Assembly (NCBI GenBank): GCA_903894655.1
Contig: CAITQY010000042.1
Location: 1 to 9,601, forward strand
Direction of reading: 5' to 3'
DNA from: an uncultured Gemmatimonadota bacterium
Lineage (GTDB): Bacteria; Gemmatimonadota; Gemmatimonadetes; Gemmatimonadales; Gemmatimonadaceae
Length of the DNA: 9,601 nt
A program made the translations under genes and the position numbers. Shown here one piece after another: positions 5,736-9,601 of the stretch; within the stretch, counting starts at the first letter, position 1, and the number at the start of each line of letters is the position of its first letter. The notes under the pieces were generated by a model. It saw nothing but the letters and a program-made list of their open reading frames with translations. It was not told where the DNA came from and ran no database searches.

Positions 5736-7931
5736 TCAGCTTTTCGGGCCGATCTGGTATTCCTTCGGCGGCGTCGCGCCCAGCAGATGCTGCACGAAAT
5801 AATCCCACCGCCGGCGCATCATGTAGTTCGACGCCGCGCCGTAGCCGTGCGCCGCGTTTGGAATCATCACCAGATCGAAATCCTTGCCCGCCTTGATCAG
5901 GGCGTCGACCACGAGCCAAGTGTTGTCGGGCGGCACGTTGTCATCCATCGTGCCGTGCGCCAACATCAGCTTGCCCTTCAGGTTTTTCGCCAGCGTCTGA
6001 TTGGCTTCCTTGTCGTAATTGTCGACGGCGCCGCACTTGGTGAGCAGGCCGTGATAGCGCTCGCCCCAATCGTCTTCGTAGTTGCGGTTGTCGTGATTGC
6101 CCGACTCGGAAATGCCGACCTTGAAGAAGTCGGGGTACTGGAACATCGCGGATGCGGTGGCGAAGCCGCCGCCTGAGTGGCCCCACATGCCCGCGCGCTC
6201 GAGATCGATAAAGCGATAGCGCTCGGCCAGCTGCTTCATGCCGGCGATCTGATCGGGGAGCGTGTTGTCGCTCATGCGGCCGTAGTACGCGTCGTGAAAC
6301 GACTTCGAGCGCGTCGGATTACCGGTGCCGTCGATGGCGACGACGATGAACCCCAGCTCCGCCAGTGCCTGGTTGTCGCGCGTGGCCGCGGAGAACTGAC
6401 GGCTGCCTACGCTGCCACCCTGCGGACCCGGGTAGATGTAGTTGATGATCGGGTACTTCTTCGTCGAATCCAGCGTGGTCGGCGTCCACATCACGCCGTA
6501 CAGGTCCCACTTGCCGGCGCGGTCCTTCACCGTGATGCGCGTGGGGGCCTTCCAGCCGGCGGCTACCAGCTTGGAGATGTCGCCCTGCTCGAGCGTCGAG
6601 ATCAGCTTGCCGGTGCTGGCGTTGCGCAGCACGGCGGTCGGCGCGAGATCGGCCCGTGACCAGCTGTCCACGAACACGGCGCCGTTGGGCGACAGCGTGG
6701 TGTTGTGGTCGCCGTCTTCCGGCGTGAGGAGCGTGAGCCCCTTGCCGTTCATGCCGATGCGATAGAGATGGCGGAAGTACGGATCGCGCCCGGGGATTTT
6801 TCCCGCGGCCACGAACCAGATCGTGCGCGCCTTCTCATCCACGCGCTCCACGGAAAGCAGCGGGCCATCACCCGTGGTGATCTTCGACTTCAGGGCGCCG
6901 GTGGTGAGGTCGTACAGGTACAGCTGTCCCCAGTCGTCGCGCTCGGAGAACCAGATCACTTCGTTGGTGGCCGGCAGCACGCGCCAGTTCGGTCCGTTGT
7001 CGCCGCTCTCGAACTGCGTGGGCACCTCTTCGCGCAGCACGTCGCGTACGTCACCGGTGGTTGCATCGGCGATGCGCAGCGTGGCGATCTTGTGGTCGCG
7101 CGAGTTCGACAGGAACGCCAGCTTGGAACCGTCGGCGTACCACTCCACGTCGGAGAGTTCACTGCCACCGCACGAGATGTGATCACATACCGACGAGCGG
7201 TGCTGATCGGCCGGCATCTTGAAACGCACCGTCTTCGGAGCCGACCCCGACAGGTCGATGATCACGCGGTGAATCATCGACACCACGCTGTCGCCCGGCA
7301 GCGGATACTTCCACGCGCTCAGCTCGGGGTGACCGACCTTCGTTTTCACGAGATACATCTCGCCGACGTTCCGCTGATCCTGCTGGAACGTGGCCATCTT
7401 CTTGGAGTCGGGCGACCAGGTGAGAATCGCGCGATCCGAGTGGACCCAGCCGGCGTTGTCGGTGGCGTACCCGAAGTCCTTCACGCCATCGGTGGTGACC
7501 TGTGTTTCGGTGTTCGTGGCCACGTCGCGCACCCAGAGGTTCCAGTCGCGGATGAAGGCGGCCGTCTTGCCATCGGGGGAGACATGCTCGGGCGGTCGGG
7601 CACCGGGGCCGGCCGCGGTGCGGCCATTGGCGCGCGCGGGCTCAGCCGGGCAGTTGGCGCCAGCGGCGGTGCACTCGGTCTTGGTGCCCTTGCTCGGGTC
7701 AACCACCATGAGCGGCGAGCTGCCGTCGGGCAGTCGCACGCGATAGGTGAACCGTCCGTCGGGGAGCCACGTCGGCTGCACCCCGGTGCGCGACACCAGA
7801 TTCGCCGTGTTGAAGGCGAGGAAGCGCTCGGCCCGCGCGTAGTCGGCGGCCGTGATGGCGCGCGATTGCGCGAACAGGGGGGCGGCCAAGAGCGGGCCGG
7901 CAAGGACGGCACGAAGGAGAGAGCGGCGCAT
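5736..7931 (-). CDS. Secreted S9 family peptidase, DPP4-like (S9B) with atypical active-site motif
   Basis: The product of 731 residues has a signal peptide (MRRSLLRAVLAGPLLAAPLFA|QS, cleavage after about residue 21), a beta-propeller of the DPPIV N-terminal type and a C-terminal alpha/beta-hydrolase domain. The triad is Ser586 in GHSGGG, Asp663 in HGTMDDNVPP and His695 in NAAHGYG. The nucleophile elbow differs from the usual GWSYGG. The region aligned with the propeller Glu-Glu pair that binds the substrate N-terminus in true DPP4 reads GWVHSDR (Trp162-Arg167), with no Glu pair, so dipeptidyl-peptidase activity is doubtful and another exo- or endopeptidase specificity is likely. I chose the ATG at 7931 because it begins the signal peptide; the frame is open to 8081, but the 50 extra residues would bury it. 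No clear Shine-Dalgarno is seen. It heads a probable operon with DUF423 and TauE. Confidence 0.92.
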   Translation of the reverse strand: MRRSLLRAVLAGPLLAAPLFAQSRAITAADYARAERFLAFNTANLVSRTGVQPTWLPDGRFTYRVRLPDGSSPLMVVDPSKGTKTECTAAGANCPAEPARANGRTAAGPGARPPEHVSPDGKTAAFIRDWNLWVRDVATNTETQVTTDGVKDFGYATDNAGWVHSDRAILTWSPDSKKMATFQQDQRNVGEMYLVKTKVGHPELSAWKYPLPGDSVVSMIHRVIIDLSGSAPKTVRFKMPADQHRSSVCDHISCGGSELSDVEWYADGSKLAFLSNSRDHKIATLRIADATTGDVRDVLREEVPTQFESGDNGPNWRVLPATNEVIWFSERDDWGQLYLYDLTTGALKSKITTGDGPLLSVERVDEKARTIWFVAAGKIPGRDPYFRHLYRIGMNGKGLTLLTPEDGDHNTTLSPNGAVFVDSWSRADLAPTAVLRNASTGKLISTLEQGDISKLVAAGWKAPTRITVKDRAGKWDLYGVMWTPTTLDSTKKYPIINYIYPGPQGGSVGSRQFSAATRDNQALAELGFIVVAIDGTGNPTRSKSFHDAYYGRMSDNTLPDQIAGMKQLAERYRFIDLERAGMWGHSGGGFATASAMFQYPDFFKVGISESGNHDNRNYEDDWGERYHGLLTKCGAVDNYDKEANQTLAKNLKGKLMLAHGTMDDNVPPDNTWLVVDALIKAGKDFDLVMIPNAAHGYGAASNYMMRRRWDYFVQHLLGATPPKEYQIGPKS

Positions 7932-8016
7932 CGGCAGGATGGGTGGAGGGTACGTATTCCTGAAAGGTGCCTCACCAGCCCATGTCAGGGAAAGCCCGAA
8001 TCTGAGGCGATCTGCC

Positions 8017-8026
8017 GGAGATCTCC
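8017..8026. promoter_or_regulatory. Perfect 10-bp palindrome upstream of the S9 peptidase, possible operator
   Basis: GGAGATCTCC is a perfect palindrome 85 nt upstream of the ATG at 7931, in the gap that must contain the promoter of the S9/DUF423/TauE unit unless it is read from GMC. A looser symmetry extends outwards (GGCG on the left, CGCC on the right). No convincing -35/-10 pair was found beside it. A regulator site is only a suggestion. Confidence 0.2.
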
Positions 8027-8052
8027 ATCTCCGCCCCTCGTCCCAAGACAGC

Positions 8053-8208
8053 AACGGCAAAAGCGGGAACACGGATTTCAAAAGCGATCACACTGATTAC
8101 ACAGATAAGCCGTCCGGCGCGTCATCTACGAGTCGTGCAGTTATCGCTTTCTGCTTATCCGTGCGATCCGTGCAATCCTCCACCATCCGTGTTCCAGCTG
8201 TTGCCGTT
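8053..8208. repeat. Long imperfect inverted repeat (REP/MITE-like element or structured RNA)
   Basis: Left arm 8053-8110 (58 nt) and right arm 8153-8208 (56 nt) are reverse complements of each other around a 42-nt spacer. By hand alignment the outer 24 nt match at 22 positions (sharing GGAACACGGAT) and the inner 24 nt at 18 (sharing GATAAGC), with an unmatched internal loop of 10 and 8 nt. The inner blocks hold tandem 9-nt units of the form [A/G]CACnGATn, for example ACACTGATT/ACACAGATA on one side and GCACGGATC/GCACGGATA on the other. A further match joins 8081-8088 (AAAGCGAT) with 8143-8150 in the spacer, an alternative pairing. The segment is visibly richer in A/T than its flanks. It starts 18 nt beyond the GMC stop codon and would be transcribed as that gene's 3' region. 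No coding frame of interest lies in it. Confidence 0.75.
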
Positions 8209-8226
8209 TTGATGATTCACGCTCGA

Positions 8227-9601
8227 TCAAACTGCGGCGGCGTCTCCGATCGCGGCCGCCGTGCGCAGCCCAACCGCCACGAAGGTAAGCGTACCGTTGC
8301 AGCACGACGCCGTGGGCTGCGCGGGGGCGCCGGCCACCCAGAGATTCTCGTGATCGTGCGCGCGTCCGTGCGCATCGACCACACTCTGCATGGGATCGGT
8401 GCCCATCCGGCAGCCGCCCACCGGGTGCTCCTGGCCAAGATCGTTGGCGCTGTTCTCCATGCGCAGGATCTCACCGCCACCGGCTTTCGCCATGGTGCGG
8501 AACAGCTCACGCAGCTGTTCCTCCTGCCAGTCCTTCAGCGCGGCGCTTTCCGGCGCGTCCTTGAAGGACACGTTGGGCATTGGATCGCCGAAGCGGTTGG
8601 TCTTCTTCGCGTCGAGCGAGAGCGCGCTGTCCTTGTCGGGGAGCACGTCGTAGTAGCCACGCACACGCGCCGTCGCGCCTTTCGCGCGCTGCTGCCAGTC
8701 TTTCATCAGTGCATCGCCGAACTGCACCTGGCCATCATCTCCGCGCAGTCGCGGTTCGCGACCTACGCTCGACTCCCAGATGCGCAGGTCGTGGCGCAGA
8801 TAGCGCGACGAGCGCGGTACGCGCATGAACTGCTTGGACACCAACGAATGCTGCACGTTGATGCCGGGGAACAGCTCCATGGGCAAACGCAGATACGCAT
8901 TCACGTTGCGATGACCCGCCAGATACTTGCCCACCAATCCGCTGCGATTGGCCAGTCCGTTCGGGAAGGCGCTACTCTTCGAGAGCAGCAGCAAATGCGG
9001 CGACCACACGAAGCCGGCGGCCAGCACGAACGTGCCACCCTCGATGGTCACCTCCTCGCCCGACGCGGTGGTCCGGTTGCCGGTGGCGCGCGTAATGCGC
9101 CCCGTCTTCGGGTCGGCCTCGAGCTTGCGCACCAACGTCTCGGTTACGAGCGTGATCCGCTTGCGCGCGACCAGTGCGTCCCACGTGAAGTCGGGCGAGT
9201 ACTTGGCGCCGGTGGGGCAGATGGGATAGCAGGTGTCGCACCGCTGACACTGTGCCCGTCCATCCTGCGCCACCGAGTTCTTGGCGCTTGGTGTGCTCCA
9301 CGTGGCAATACCCGCCTTGGTGGCCCACTGCTGTAGCTGCGCGAGGTTGTAGTTGATCGGCAGCGGCGGCAACGGATACGGCTTCCCACGCGGATCGAGC
9401 GCCACCGGCCCCTGCTCGCCGGCCACGCCCATCCGCTCTTCGGCTTCCTGATAAAACGGATCGAGATCGTCGTAGCTGAACGGCCAGTCACTGCCCACGC
9501 CGTACATCGAACGCAATCGGAAGTCCTCGGGCGAATAGCGCGGAGACACCCCGCCCCAGTGCATCGCCAGCCCGCCCACGTTCATGCTCGGTGAGAAGCC
9601 C
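8227..9601 (-). CDS. GMC oxidoreductase (gluconate/sugar dehydrogenase large-subunit type), N-terminus outside window
   Basis: The last 457 residues of a GMC-family FAD-dependent oxidoreductase are present; the frame runs in from the right edge, so the Rossmann FAD-binding GxGxxG is not visible. Residue numbers are for the fragment. Near its start lies NVGGLAMHWGG (7-17), the FAD-contact motif of this family. Next comes a four-Cys cluster C-x2-C-x2-C-x3-C-P (Cys118, 121, 124, 128), followed by TGAKYSPD. The C-terminal GMC domain shows HPVGGCRMGT (His392) and CCNGTLTF (Asn435) in the place of the usual NPTLT, consistent with a His/Asn active site. Related FAD sugar dehydrogenases carry an iron-sulfur cluster in this insert and pass electrons to a cytochrome subunit. 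A small-subunit or cytochrome partner is not encoded downstream here; it may lie upstream, outside the window. The substrate is unknown, probably a sugar or alcohol. Stop TGA at 8227-8229. Confidence 0.92.
   Translation of the reverse strand, partial: GFSPSMNVGGLAMHWGGVSPRYSPEDFRLRSMYGVGSDWPFSYDDLDPFYQEAEERMGVAGEQGPVALDPRGKPYPLPPLPINYNLAQLQQWATKAGIATWSTPSAKNSVAQDGRAQCQRCDTCYPICPTGAKYSPDFTWDALVARKRITLVTETLVRKLEADPKTGRITRATGNRTTASGEEVTIEGGTFVLAAGFVWSPHLLLLSKSSAFPNGLANRSGLVGKYLAGHRNVNAYLRLPMELFPGINVQHSLVSKQFMRVPRSSRYLRHDLRIWESSVGREPRLRGDDGQVQFGDALMKDWQQRAKGATARVRGYYDVLPDKDSALSLDAKKTNRFGDPMPNVSFKDAPESAALKDWQEEQLRELFRTMAKAGGGEILRMENSANDLGQEHPVGGCRMGTDPMQSVVDAHGRAHDHENLWVAGAPAQPTASCCNGTLTFVAVGLRTAAAIGDAAAV

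Noticed and set aside
7932..8081. 50-residue N-terminal extension of the second S9 peptidase
   Set aside because: It would place a typical signal peptide internally and overlap the inverted repeat. The ATG at 7931 is the natural start.
6705..8096. 463-codon plus-strand open frame opposite the second S9 peptidase
   Set aside because: Its translation is rich in Arg, His, Gly and Val without motifs. It is the antisense shadow of a gene with a visible catalytic triad and signal peptide.
8053..8208. CRISPR array
   Set aside because: The repeats are short degenerate 9-mers in inverted, not direct, arrangement, with no regular unique spacers and no cas genes nearby.
7852..9336. 494-codon plus-strand open frame opposite the GMC gene and the intergenic repeat
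   Set aside because: It runs antisense to clear GMC motifs and through the inverted repeat. No family features appear in its translation.

Overview
High-GC bacterial chromosomal DNA. The gene set is two secreted S9 serine peptidases with beta-propellers, a GMC-type dehydrogenase with a ferredoxin-like cysteine cluster, DUF2071, DUF423 and TauE/SafE membrane proteins. This, together with the codon bias, would fit Gemmatimonadota or a similar free-living Gram-negative lineage. That placement is inference only, since there is no rRNA or other marker gene in the window.

Layout. Positions 1-220 hold the 3' end of a plus-strand gene. It runs directly into what looks like a truncated nucleotidyltransferase (AbiEii-like) remnant at about 224-355. 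Next come two unrecognised minus-strand genes that look like a small operon, 890-1195 then 366-872. A 230-bp divergent intergenic region (1196-1425) separates them from a plus-strand pair: a 46-residue protein (1426-1566) and a secreted S9 oligopeptidase-type enzyme (1576-3651), whose ribosome binding site overlaps the small gene's stop codon. A DUF2071 gene follows on the plus strand (3707-4465). It ends convergently against the minus-strand block, with a short inverted repeat between.

The minus-strand block reads, in transcription order, GMC dehydrogenase (9601-8227, N-terminus outside the window), second S9 peptidase (7931-5736), DUF423 membrane protein (5703-5335), TauE/SafE permease (5323-4526). 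The last three are tightly spaced and probably co-transcribed. The 295-bp gap between GMC and S9 holds an unusual A/T-richer imperfect inverted repeat of about 156 bp (8053-8208), the most distinctive non-coding structure in the window.

Functionally, the two peptidases suggest extracytoplasmic peptide scavenging, and the GMC enzyme a periplasmic or membrane-linked oxidation of a sugar or alcohol. No defence, CRISPR, phage or biosynthetic system is convincingly present. The least explained items are the inverted repeat, the two-gene unknown operon, the coupled 46-residue protein, and the broken nucleotidyltransferase region.
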